Of a stretch of 32,934 bases of DNA, positions 23,947 through 32,030 are shown one piece after another. The notes under the pieces are model-generated. The model did no database searches. It was not told the DNA's origin and saw only the letters and a program-made list of their open reading frames with translations. Both the position numbers and the translations under genes were made by a program. The stretch spans positions 1 to 32,934 of the forward strand of contig DAYA01000065.1 in the NCBI GenBank assembly GCA_002506705.1, written 5' to 3'. Source of the DNA: Euryarchaeota archaeon UBA550. GTDB taxonomy: Archaea > Thermoplasmatota > Poseidoniia > Poseidoniales > Poseidoniaceae. Within the stretch, counting starts at the first letter, position 1; each line of letters starts with the position of its first letter.

Positions 23947-26900
23947 TCACAGGTCCAAGTCGTCAAGAATGTCGGCTAAGGCCTGTGAGGCTGGCGTCGG
24001 TGGTTGTTCTTGAACCATCGTCCTGTCGAGCAGCGAAGGAGCGGGTTCTGAGACGATCTGCTGTGGCAGCGGATTGTAACTCTGAACTGGCTGCTGAGGT
24101 TGGTAATTTTGCTGCACAGGTTGTGCGAAATCATTCACTGGAGCAGGTGGCATTGAGGCCAGATACTGCTCGCCGTAGTATGACCATTGCTCCATTGTCC
24201 AACCCTGAGGTAATCCTGAGGCGGGTAGAGGTGGTCCACCGCTCACAGGTTGTGGCGGTGGCGTCTGGTCAAATTGTTGAGGAGCAGAAGTTGGTGCTTC
24301 TGACACGACAGATGGTGGTGAATCATTCCAAGCGTAATCTCCCATGTGCTTCGTCTCAATAACTACGTTGTCAGAATCCCTTCTACGAATTAGTAGTAGG
24401 GCTAGTAGGACCACGATTACTACTCCAAGTATACCACCAACAGCGGTTGTTGTCGTAACACCAAACAGTCCTTCACTTTCCTTTGCACTAACTTCAACTA
24501 ACACAGACGCAGTACTTGACTTTCCGTCGTCATCGGTAACTGTTAGGTTCACGAAGTATTTCCCTGGAGTGTCGAACTTAATGGTGAAGGTTTCCCCAGC
24601 ACCATCTTGTGTTGCTCCCTCAGTATTAGGATCGTCCCAGATGAACTGTAGGTTGCTGCGGTCGGTAGCGGAGTCGGTTGAATTAGCACCGTTGAATGTG
24701 ATAGATTCTCCCTCGGTAATCTTGAATCCATCTGCTGGAATGAATATGTTAGCTGCTGGAGGGCGGTTCACAATTGTTACATCAATCGTGAACGAGTCAG
24801 ATTCATTATCATCGTCCCAAACATTAGCAGTGACACTCTTGAGTCCAGATAGAGACCAAGAGTATACTAGGTCGGGTCCTTCAACGTCACAATCGTCACT
24901 CATTATTCCGTTTCCATCAGAATCTATTGATGACAACAGGTCCCAGCAGTACATCAGAACATCTTGGTCAGCAAAGTCGAGGGCAAATGCACTCAAGTTC
25001 AAAACTTCATCTTCGAACAAAGCCTGTTGAGCAGGGAGTGCATCTAATACTGGCGCTATGTTGTTGACACGTACGTATCCAATGACATCATCACTCTTCA
25101 CACCGTCGTTATCAGTTGCAAATGTCTTCACTTCGTACAACCCAGATTTACCCCATGATGCTGTAACAGATGAGGAAGGACCGGAGGTTGTGATGCTCCA
25201 ATTTTGGTCTGTAGCATCTGGATACCAAGATATCAGAAGACTTTCCTTGTCGCTAAGAGTGTCATTAGCATCGATTTCTAGAGTCGCAACTACGTCTTCA
25301 TCAATTGTCCATGTACCATCTTCGGCAGGTAGGTACGGTATGCCATCGATCGCAAATCTCATTTCACCGGCTGTAGGTGCGACGTTCAAAACTTCATATG
25401 TGAGGAATGCAGAGGTTGATTCATTGTCGTCATCGGTGACTACAACCTCAATCTCTTGAACTCCCTCTACCTCTGGGGTGAATGTACAGATTGGTCCCAA
25501 TAGAGTTCCTTCGCATGTACTACCTGGCCACGAAATTTCTACTTCCTGGCCTTCTTCAGATATTGTATCGATATCGCCGCTGTCCGATGCATCGAATGTA
25601 ATTGGTTGACCTGCTTCAACTACCGGTGTAGATGCGGTCAAGTTAACGTAAGGTGCGCGATTTAGAATTGTAGCATTCATCGTCATGTGAACCTCATCCA
25701 ACTCGTCGTCTACAACAATCACCTTGACTTCCCAATCTCCGTCATCAGCCCAAAACCAACTGGTAGTGCACGTGGTTGATTCGATTAATTCTGTGCGAAT
25801 ACCGTCACTTGTTGGTTCTTTGATTTCGAAGTAGCATTCAACATCTCCACCATCGTTATCATATGATGCAGATGCGTCGATTGTTACATTTTCAAAGGTG
25901 TACACGTTGTCGCTTAAGGTAAGGTCAGCAACTGGTAGCCTGCCAATGAAAATGTCCAATTCAGCGTAGTTGTTTGTTCTATTTGCATCAGCGGTAACGA
26001 CGTTATCTGGGTCAACCATGAATGAAAGCGTCTGGGTGCCAATTGCGGCATCTACTGGAACAGACCAGTTTACACTTACCCTTGCTTCATTGTAGGGAGA
26101 AATTGGAGGAATATTACCTCTTACAGTGGTACCATCCGGTGTTGTAATTTCCATTTCAGTAGCCGGTGATGTTAGCACGCCTCTGTTTTGAGCAGGTATT
26201 TGGAATTCCAGGGTATCACCGGGTAGTGCATTGTAGCCACTTGCTTGGGACAGAATAGTAGAGTCTGAGCCTCTTGTCCTAGTGACAATCATTGATTCTG
26301 GTTTAGCAATCAAGTCAACTCCTACCACAGACAAATCCATCACGATAGTGCCAGCGCCGATAATTTTGTTCACAGGGTCCCAAATGATGACTCCGTTGCT
26401 TGACCAATCATCGGATGCAGCTGATGCATCTCTGGAATCCCCAACGTCCAAATCGGGCGCAACTTTACCGTCAGAGTCAGTGGTTAAACTCATGATAGTG
26501 CCTTCGGATTCATAGCGTAACTGAAGGTTAGTGCCGACTTCTCCGACACCATTAACGGTTAGATAACCTACAACCTCTTCAGTAGCGTTTGGCAGTATTG
26601 CAACGAACTCAGGGGTGACTCCGATCGCTACATTCCTTATTCCCGGCGAAGATCCAGCAACAACTCCTGCACTGTCCATAGGTTCGTAGGACTTCAGTTT
26701 CCAATCGATAGTAAATCCTGCAGGGTTATCGATCTGATACCAAGCATAATTCCTCACTGCATCACAATACCAATCGTAGCCACCTGATACACCAGTGTTG
26801 TTCCAGTTGTTTACTTTAATCGAATTTGAGCATCCTGTGTATTCAATGCCATCTCCATCTTCGGTAGGTGTTCCGTTAAGGGTTGCTTGATAGGTTGTGT

Positions 26901-27585
26901 TATCTTCAACATATGGGGTGCTGAATTCTCCAGGGTCAAAGTAGTCGGAAGTACCTGATACGACTGTAGTTGAATTGTAATTCGCAACCCACTGGTCGCC
27001 TGTTCTTAGTGGGAAGTCATACTTCTCTCGTGGTGGGTTGTAAACTGTGGCGAATTCCAAGTCTTCAGCCAGGATTTGTGTAGCAATGGTTACAGGGAAA
27101 CCGAAGAAATACGGGATGAACCTGACAGTTAGCGAGAAGGTCTGGTTCCATTGGGCAAGGTCAGAAGCAGTGAATATGTCTTGGCCACGGTAGTCGATTT
27201 CTACTCTACCAGTGTAAGAGTCGCCTTCTGGGGTTGTGATTTGAGAATTAGAACCAGTTTGGAAATCTCCTGATACGTCAACTATGTAGACAAGTCTCTG
27301 AACTCCTTCTACCATCATGAAAGTGATGTTTACAACTTCGACGGTGGTGTCTCCAGTTAGTGTATCAATCGATGCTGAAACGTTGGCTTGCGCAATCAAA
27401 TCATTGACGTCAAATCCGGTCTCATAGACCCATTTGTCACCGATTCTCCAATTGGGTACGTCGAATACATCGTTGGAGTTAGCACCGCTATATTCGATGC
27501 TCTTCTCCTCCAATTCATCAATCATTGAAAGTGGTCCATATGCTGTCAAAATAACGACGATTAAAATCGGAATTACCTTTCGCAT
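23947..27585 (-). CDS. Large PKD/CARDB surface protein with membrane anchor and GWTMEQW tail
   Basis: 1212 residues. A signal peptide (1-20) is followed by a unique domain (about 40-420) that starts WRIGDKWVY. Then a CARDB-like domain (about 425-545) and five PKD-like domains (550-644, 645-735, 740-842, 845-940, 943-1033) form the outer part. The fourth carries an acidic DSDGNGIMSDDCD loop that resembles calcium-binding thrombospondin type 3 motifs. One helix (1044-1066) and RRR end the outer part, and a cytosolic tail of about 145 residues carries GWTMEQWSYYGEQY (1128-1141), Pro/Gln-rich sequence and an acidic end (ADILDDLDL). The domain order equals that of its upstream neighbour, so they are tandem paralogues. 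It probably belongs to a surface layer or adhesion structure (inference). The ATG at 27585 overlaps a hairpin. Confidence 0.88.
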   Translation of the reverse strand: MRKVIPILIVVILTAYGPLSMIDELEEKSIEYSGANSNDVFDVPNWRIGDKWVYETGFDVNDLIAQANVSASIDTLTGDTTVEVVNITFMMVEGVQRLVYIVDVSGDFQTGSNSQITTPEGDSYTGRVEIDYRGQDIFTASDLAQWNQTFSLTVRFIPYFFGFPVTIATQILAEDLEFATVYNPPREKYDFPLRTGDQWVANYNSTTVVSGTSDYFDPGEFSTPYVEDNTTYQATLNGTPTEDGDGIEYTGCSNSIKVNNWNNTGVSGGYDWYCDAVRNYAWYQIDNPAGFTIDWKLKSYEPMDSAGVVAGSSPGIRNVAIGVTPEFVAILPNATEEVVGYLTVNGVGEVGTNLQLRYESEGTIMSLTTDSDGKVAPDLDVGDSRDASAASDDWSSNGVIIWDPVNKIIGAGTIVMDLSVVGVDLIAKPESMIVTRTRGSDSTILSQASGYNALPGDTLEFQIPAQNRGVLTSPATEMEITTPDGTTVRGNIPPISPYNEARVSVNWSVPVDAAIGTQTLSFMVDPDNVVTADANRTNNYAELDIFIGRLPVADLTLSDNVYTFENVTIDASASYDNDGGDVECYFEIKEPTSDGIRTELIESTTCTTSWFWADDGDWEVKVIVVDDELDEVHMTMNATILNRAPYVNLTASTPVVEAGQPITFDASDSGDIDTISEEGQEVEISWPGSTCEGTLLGPICTFTPEVEGVQEIEVVVTDDDNESTSAFLTYEVLNVAPTAGEMRFAIDGIPYLPAEDGTWTIDEDVVATLEIDANDTLSDKESLLISWYPDATDQNWSITTSGPSSSVTASWGKSGLYEVKTFATDNDGVKSDDVIGYVRVNNIAPVLDALPAQQALFEDEVLNLSAFALDFADQDVLMYCWDLLSSIDSDGNGIMSDDCDVEGPDLVYSWSLSGLKSVTANVWDDDNESDSFTIDVTIVNRPPAANIFIPADGFKITEGESITFNGANSTDSATDRSNLQFIWDDPNTEGATQDGAGETFTIKFDTPGKYFVNLTVTDDDGKSSTASVLVEVSAKESEGLFGVTTTTAVGGILGVVIVVLLALLLIRRRDSDNVVIETKHMGDYAWNDSPPSVVSEAPTSAPQQFDQTPPPQPVSGGPPLPASGLPQGWTMEQWSYYGEQYLASMPPAPVNDFAQPVQQNYQPQQPVQSYNPLPQQIVSEPAPSLLDRTMVQEQPPTPASQALADILDDLDL
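24163..24204 (-). other. Conserved cytosolic motif GWTMEQWxxYGxQY, copy 1
   Basis: Codons for residues 1128-1141, GWTMEQWSYYGEQY. The same heptapeptide and YGxQY spacing occur in the upstream paralogue, preceded in both by a GLPxGW context. The shared stretch is in the tail just inside the membrane, where the rest of the two tails is unrelated in sequence. Confidence 0.85.
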
Positions 27586-27604
27586 GGTGTGGCGTAGAAC
27601 ACCA
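27585..27604 (-). promoter_or_regulatory. Hairpin in the gap between the two PKD/CARDB genes
   Basis: Arms TGGTGT and ACACCA (6 bp) enclose an 8-nt loop. It fills nearly the whole 20-nt gap and overlaps the first base of the downstream ATG at 27585. There is no strong ribosome site, so the hairpin may affect initiation or mRNA processing between the paralogues. Confidence 0.5.
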
Positions 27605-27605
27605 C

Positions 27606-30600
27606 TTACATTTGATTATGTTTGTTTACAGTTTCTCGTTGTTCCGTGTATTGGTGGCCGTAATGTTGCCACTGCTCCATTGTCCATCCGACAGGAAGGC
27701 CGCCCTCTGGAAGTGGTAATGTCTCCATTGTGCTTTCCGGCTTTTGAATGTCTACGTTTTCACCTGTGAACATGTCCATGGAAGGTGCTTCCATTGGAGC
27801 GATTATCTCAGGCAAATCATCCGCTTCCCAAACGGACTCTTTCTTCTTCTGTCCACGCTTCAGGAAGAATACAATCGCAGCTATTCCGATTGAAATGCCC
27901 AGTAGTTGGAAGAATGGATTCGCACCTTCTCCAGCGAGCGATTCAACAACTTGCTCGAATGCTGTCATATCGGGCGAATTTACCTCGATAACAACGCTTT
28001 TACTATTTGGTCTGAGTATTTCTTCATCCCAAGCAATTGCCTTGATTTCGAATTTACCAGCCCTTGGGAATTCGTACTCAACAACAGTGCCAACCAAGTC
28101 AGCATCGTTATCTTTGATACCATCCCCATCACTATCTACAGAGCAGTCGACATCCCATACCACGGTCAGGTATTCTTTGTCAATTGGTGAGTCACGAGTT
28201 GCTGATGCGTCTAGCTTTACAGTCTCTCCTGCAATCGCTTTACTCGGGGTGTTGACCATGACCAATGGTGGAAGGTTGAGAACGGTTACCGCAGCAGAGG
28301 ATGAGTTCCTTGCCCCGTTATCATCTGTTGCGTGGAATACGACGTTGTAAACGCCCGAGTTTTGCCACGACCAAGTGAGGTTTGCTCCTTCAACGTCACA
28401 GTCGTCGTCTGCAGAACCAATGCCATCTGTGTCCGCACCAGGGTCTGTGTCCCAACAGACGACTAGAGATTCCATGTCTGATGGAGTATCCCATGCGACT
28501 CCAGACAGAGTGAAACTTTGCCCCTCTGCAACAGCCATTACTTCTGGCAGTTCTTCGATTTGGGGCTCTAGGTTTTGTACATCCACCCATCTCTCGACCC
28601 ATCCGCTGTCTTCTCCTTCTGAGTCGATCGCTTTGACTAGGACTGTTTTCATCCCAGCATCATTCCATACCATCGGCACCCTAGATTCTCTTCCGTCAGT
28701 TTTGAACCCGAATGACCATTCGTAACTCAGATCTGTCAAATCATCGATAGAATCTTCTGCTCGGGCTGATAGTTCAATTTCTTGATCTTCTTGAATTTGC
28801 CAAGTTAGTTGGGCACCAGCATCGATTAGGTTATCATTATCGTCCCACATTGTAACAGCAACATCATGAGGTGCAATATTCGTGAATTCAATGTTTATCG
28901 AAGCATAGGTTTGGTTTCCATCATCGTCGGTACCAACTGCGGTGAATGTTTGCAGACCTTCTTCCCACGCAGTAGTTGTACACACTCGTGTGTAGTAACC
29001 TTCCTCACACTTCGCACTAGGCCAGTGAATATCCACCAAACCGGGCCATGCATCCTCAGAGTCTGAATCATTGGCAAAGACATAGAGAGTTACAGGGTGT
29101 TCGACCTTGACTTGTGAGCGTTGTGAAGTGATTGAGACGCTCGGTGCTCGGTTTAGAATTTCAAATTCGATTGAATCTGTAGTCTCATCTCCTTCTTCAT
29201 CGTATACCGTGACTAAAATCGAGTATAACCCGTCGTCTATCCAAGTCCAATTAACCGAGCATCCATCTCGCATAATTTTCTGATACGCTGTAGTTCTGCT
29301 ACCATCATCATACTCAATGTTGAACTCACACCAAACATCTCCGCCATCCTCGTCGAAGGAAGAAGATGCGTCGATGAGGATTTTTTCGTTGGTCCACGTG
29401 GATTTGTTTTCTGCGACAAAAGTAGGCGCACTGCCAACGAATATCGAAAGGATTCCGATGTCGTTGCTTGAATTAGCATCGTTCGTGTTGACCGATTGCT
29501 TGTCAACCTCATATTCTACTGTGATATTTTCAATGCTAGAATTAATGTCAACAACCCATTCCATTTCGAAAATAAATTGCTCATAAAATGCTAGAGCAGG
29601 AAGGGACTCAGCCACCTCATATCCATCCGGATAGGTTATGTGGACTGTTGTTGGTGCACTGGTTGTAACACCTCTGTTGTATACTGGTAGTTGGATTCCT
29701 AAAACATCGCCTGGCAAAACATTGAATCCAGATATCGAGTTCAATGTTGTAAGTTCACCACTTCGATTGCGTAGAATACTTGCTCTCTCAAGACCAGCTA
29801 CTAAGTCCAAACCTACTATGTTCTCGTCTAGGGTTATCGTTGCTACTCCGTACATACCTGCACTAACAGCAACGATTCCATGACTTGCCCAGTCCACAGT
29901 TGTGGCAGATGTATCAGTGGCTTCTCCAACTTGGACAATTGCCCAGAAACTTCCATTACTTGATGTGACACCACTTACGGTGAAGCCTTCTGCCTCGTGT
30001 CTAATTTCCACTGCTTGTCCAGATTGTGGTGCGCCTGATGAATCTGTAACGTTAGCCCATACCTCAATTGGTGTGTTCAGTGCGGTTATTTCAGAGGATA
30101 ACTCGACGTCTATGTTCATGTTTCTGTAGCCCGGATTAGTACTTGCTACAACGCCACTTGAGGCAACTGGCATGTATTGTTTTAGTCTAAAATCGATGAC
30201 CAATCCAATATCTTCCTCTGTATTGGACCAAGCATAATTTCTGACTTCAGGACAGAACCACTCGAAGGATGTCTTAGTTCCATTATCATCGTAAGAAGTT
30301 AATTCATAAGATGCATTACACCCACCGTAAGCAATTTGCTCTCCGAGGCTATTAATCGGCTTTCCAACATCTGTAATTTCCCAATTTGTGTGATTTGCAC
30401 CACTAGTTGGTTGCGGGAATGGTGTGATGTAATCAGATGCTCCTGACCAAGCGGTTGAGGAAACATAGGATGTATTCCATGTCTCGCCAATTCGAAGCGG
30501 GAAGTCGTAATTTTCACTCATAGGGTCATAATCGGTACTGATTGTAATATCTGCAATTTGTTGAGTTAGAGAAGAGATTCCATATGGAACGTATCTAACA

Positions 30601-31022
30601 TTCAGCGATAGGTCCGTTGACAGTTTTGCAAGGTCTGAAACTCTTCTTACCTCGTCAACCTGGTACTGAATAAACAAATTTCCAGTGTATCCTTCTAGTG
30701 CGACCCCACCTTTGTCGAAATCGGCCTTTGATGAAGTTTCATAGACAAGGGTTGGTACACCCTCGACATCGATTTCACTAACGGCATCTACAGTCGTTGT
30801 TGCATCTCCGTTGATAGTTCCCACCACAGCGTCAACACCAGCGTCTTGCACTAACACTGTTGGGTCAAATGCACCTGCGTAAACCCACTTATCGCCAACT
30901 CTCCAAGTTACAGTATCGGTAACTCCGGGATCTTCTCCACCAAGGTTAGATGCCTCAGCAGGAGTGGGTATCACCAAGGTCGAAAGGAGAATGATGATCG
31001 CAACCATCAACTCCCTGCGCAT
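27606..31022 (-). CDS. Large PKD/CARDB surface protein, paralogue of the downstream gene
   Basis: 1138 residues. A signal peptide (about 1-24, cleavage near PAEA-S) is followed by a domain beginning WRVGDKWVY (about 40-400), a CARDB-like domain (about 403-528), and five PKD-like domains (about 532-624, 627-715, 718-816, 819-915, 918-1014). DTDGIGSADDDCD in the fourth and DSDGDGIKDNDAD in the fifth resemble calcium-binding loops. A membrane helix (about 1036-1054) and KRGQKKK stop-transfer run lead to a 80-residue cytosolic tail with GWTMEQWQHYGHQY (1112-1125). The N-terminal domain shows conserved Trp/Tyr and Cys-containing segments shared with the paralogue (RNYAW, a GCN/GCS pair with a later WFCP/WYCD). 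A TATA-like element lies about 25-32 nt before the ATG at 31022. The function is unknown beyond a probable surface-structural or adhesive role. Confidence 0.88.
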   Translation of the reverse strand: MRRELMVAIIILLSTLVIPTPAEASNLGGEDPGVTDTVTWRVGDKWVYAGAFDPTVLVQDAGVDAVVGTINGDATTTVDAVSEIDVEGVPTLVYETSSKADFDKGGVALEGYTGNLFIQYQVDEVRRVSDLAKLSTDLSLNVRYVPYGISSLTQQIADITISTDYDPMSENYDFPLRIGETWNTSYVSSTAWSGASDYITPFPQPTSGANHTNWEITDVGKPINSLGEQIAYGGCNASYELTSYDDNGTKTSFEWFCPEVRNYAWSNTEEDIGLVIDFRLKQYMPVASSGVVASTNPGYRNMNIDVELSSEITALNTPIEVWANVTDSSGAPQSGQAVEIRHEAEGFTVSGVTSSNGSFWAIVQVGEATDTSATTVDWASHGIVAVSAGMYGVATITLDENIVGLDLVAGLERASILRNRSGELTTLNSISGFNVLPGDVLGIQLPVYNRGVTTSAPTTVHITYPDGYEVAESLPALAFYEQFIFEMEWVVDINSSIENITVEYEVDKQSVNTNDANSSNDIGILSIFVGSAPTFVAENKSTWTNEKILIDASSSFDEDGGDVWCEFNIEYDDGSRTTAYQKIMRDGCSVNWTWIDDGLYSILVTVYDEEGDETTDSIEFEILNRAPSVSITSQRSQVKVEHPVTLYVFANDSDSEDAWPGLVDIHWPSAKCEEGYYTRVCTTTAWEEGLQTFTAVGTDDDGNQTYASINIEFTNIAPHDVAVTMWDDNDNLIDAGAQLTWQIQEDQEIELSARAEDSIDDLTDLSYEWSFGFKTDGRESRVPMVWNDAGMKTVLVKAIDSEGEDSGWVERWVDVQNLEPQIEELPEVMAVAEGQSFTLSGVAWDTPSDMESLVVCWDTDPGADTDGIGSADDDCDVEGANLTWSWQNSGVYNVVFHATDDNGARNSSSAAVTVLNLPPLVMVNTPSKAIAGETVKLDASATRDSPIDKEYLTVVWDVDCSVDSDGDGIKDNDADLVGTVVEYEFPRAGKFEIKAIAWDEEILRPNSKSVVIEVNSPDMTAFEQVVESLAGEGANPFFQLLGISIGIAAIVFFLKRGQKKKESVWEADDLPEIIAPMEAPSMDMFTGENVDIQKPESTMETLPLPEGGLPVGWTMEQWQHYGHQYTEQRETVNKHNQM
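27648..27689 (-). other. Conserved cytosolic motif GWTMEQWxxYGxQY, copy 2
   Basis: Codons for residues 1112-1125, GWTMEQWQHYGHQY, near the C-terminus of the first paralogue. It lies about 13 residues before the end, whereas copy 1 is about 71 residues from the end, so position relative to the C-terminus is not fixed. The codons of the GWTMEQW core are nearly the same in both copies. Confidence 0.85.
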
Positions 31023-31044
31023 GTTTGCTCATGAGTGAAGCGAA

Positions 31045-31056
31045 TAGATATAGATG
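31045..31056 (-). promoter_or_regulatory. TATA-like element before the first PKD/CARDB gene
   Basis: The minus strand carries an ATCTATATCTAT-like stretch about 25-32 nt before the ATG at 31022, the distance expected for a leaderless archaeal message. It lies within the 126-bp divergent gap to the DHH gene, the largest gap in the window. Confidence 0.45.
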
Positions 31057-31078
31057 CGGGCAGATATTGTAATTATTC

Positions 31079-31095
31079 TCATTTAAAAAATAAAT
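31079..31095 (+). promoter_or_regulatory. AT-rich promoter-like block upstream of the DHH gene
   Basis: The block ATTTAAAAAATAAAT is the most AT-rich spot of the divergent gap and about 54-68 nt before the ATG at 31149. It is a fair TATA candidate for the plus-strand transcript with a leader of about 30 nt; it could equally serve the minus strand. Confidence 0.4.
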
Positions 31096-31148
31096 CAATG
31101 GCTCAAATCAGGGCATACACTCATGTCTAATGTCAAACTCGCCAAACT

Positions 31149-32021
31149 ATGCGCTGGTATGCATACAATGGTGATGCAGACGGCATTTGTTCTATGGTTC
31201 AATGGGGTTTAGTCTACGGAATCGAAGGACACCGGGTAACCGGTGTAAAACGCGATATCGAACTGCTGGAACGAGTTAATCCAAATCCCGATGACCAGAT
31301 TATCGTAATGGACATATCATTGGCGAGAAACCACGCTAGAGCTGTAGAATTGTCAAGTCAAGGATTTGATATTACTTGGTTCGACCATCACTTAGCAGGT
31401 GAGCCAATCGATGGAATTACCACAAATGTAGATACATCTGCAAATGTTTGTACCGCGAGAATAGTCGAGAAGTTTCTAGGTGTGGAATCAGATTGGGCGC
31501 AAGTTGCATTACACGGAGACGGCCTTTCGGTTCATTCAAGTAAACCTGAATTCAAAGAACTTGGAGAGTTGCTGAACTACAACGGGTATGGAGCAGACCT
31601 CTCAGATTTGCATTTCCATCCTGATGACCTCTTACTGCTGTGCCTTCAAGCAAAGACGCCACAAAATTTCATGGAAACGCAAGCCTTCATGACCCTGAAA
31701 AATGGGTTTGAGTCTGATTTATCAAATGCTAAAAACATTGAACTGAACAATGGATATTATCTCCTGCCAAATGAGGCATGGGCAAGGCGTGTTGTGGGTG
31801 TAATGGCCCATAGAATAAACGAGAGTGGCGATGGTCCTCACGTGATTGCTATCGACAAAGGAGAGACCTTGCAAGTGTCGATTAGGGGCATTGAAGGCAT
31901 AGGCGAGCTTTGCAAAATGTTTGGTGGAGGTGGACGTGCTACTGCTGGTGGCATCGATGCATTGCCAAAGAGTGAGATAACAGCCTTGATGAAGGAAGTC
32001 TACTCCCGAAGGTCTGCTTGA
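31149..32021 (+). CDS. DHH/DHHA1-family phosphoesterase
   Basis: 290 residues. Metal-binding residues of the DHH superfamily are complete: D9 and D11 (NGDADG), D55 (VMDIS) and the DHH triad D79-H80-H81. The DHHA1 part ends with GGGGRATAGG (259-268), which binds the nucleotide. This combination is seen in NrnA-type oligoribonucleases and related archaeal phosphoesterases, with Mn2+ as typical cofactor; the natural substrate here (short RNA, pAp or cyclic dinucleotide product) cannot be told. pAp would be a byproduct of sulfate assimilation, and the next gene is cysD, so a pAp-recycling role is plausible but inference. The ATG at 31149 is the first one compatible with the family N-terminus. Confidence 0.87.
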   Translation: MRWYAYNGDADGICSMVQWGLVYGIEGHRVTGVKRDIELLERVNPNPDDQIIVMDISLARNHARAVELSSQGFDITWFDHHLAGEPIDGITTNVDTSANVCTARIVEKFLGVESDWAQVALHGDGLSVHSSKPEFKELGELLNYNGYGADLSDLHFHPDDLLLLCLQAKTPQNFMETQAFMTLKNGFESDLSNAKNIELNNGYYLLPNEAWARRVVGVMAHRINESGDGPHVIAIDKGETLQVSIRGIEGIGELCKMFGGGGRATAGGIDALPKSEITALMKEVYSRRSA

Positions 32022-32027
32022 GGTGAT
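32020..32027 (+). promoter_or_regulatory. Shine-Dalgarno site of cysD
   Basis: GAGGTGAT overlaps the DHH stop codon and lies 3 nt before the TTG at 32031. It fits the anti-Shine-Dalgarno end of 16S rRNA and supports the TTG as the real start. It also indicates co-transcription of the DHH and cysD genes. Confidence 0.6.
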
Positions 32028-32030
32028 TCT

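Noticed and set aside
24344..25030. A 228-codon open frame on the plus strand opposite the PKD/CARDB gene
   Set aside because: Ser/Thr-rich shadow translation without domains; the minus strand has a clear signal peptide, PKD domains and membrane helix.
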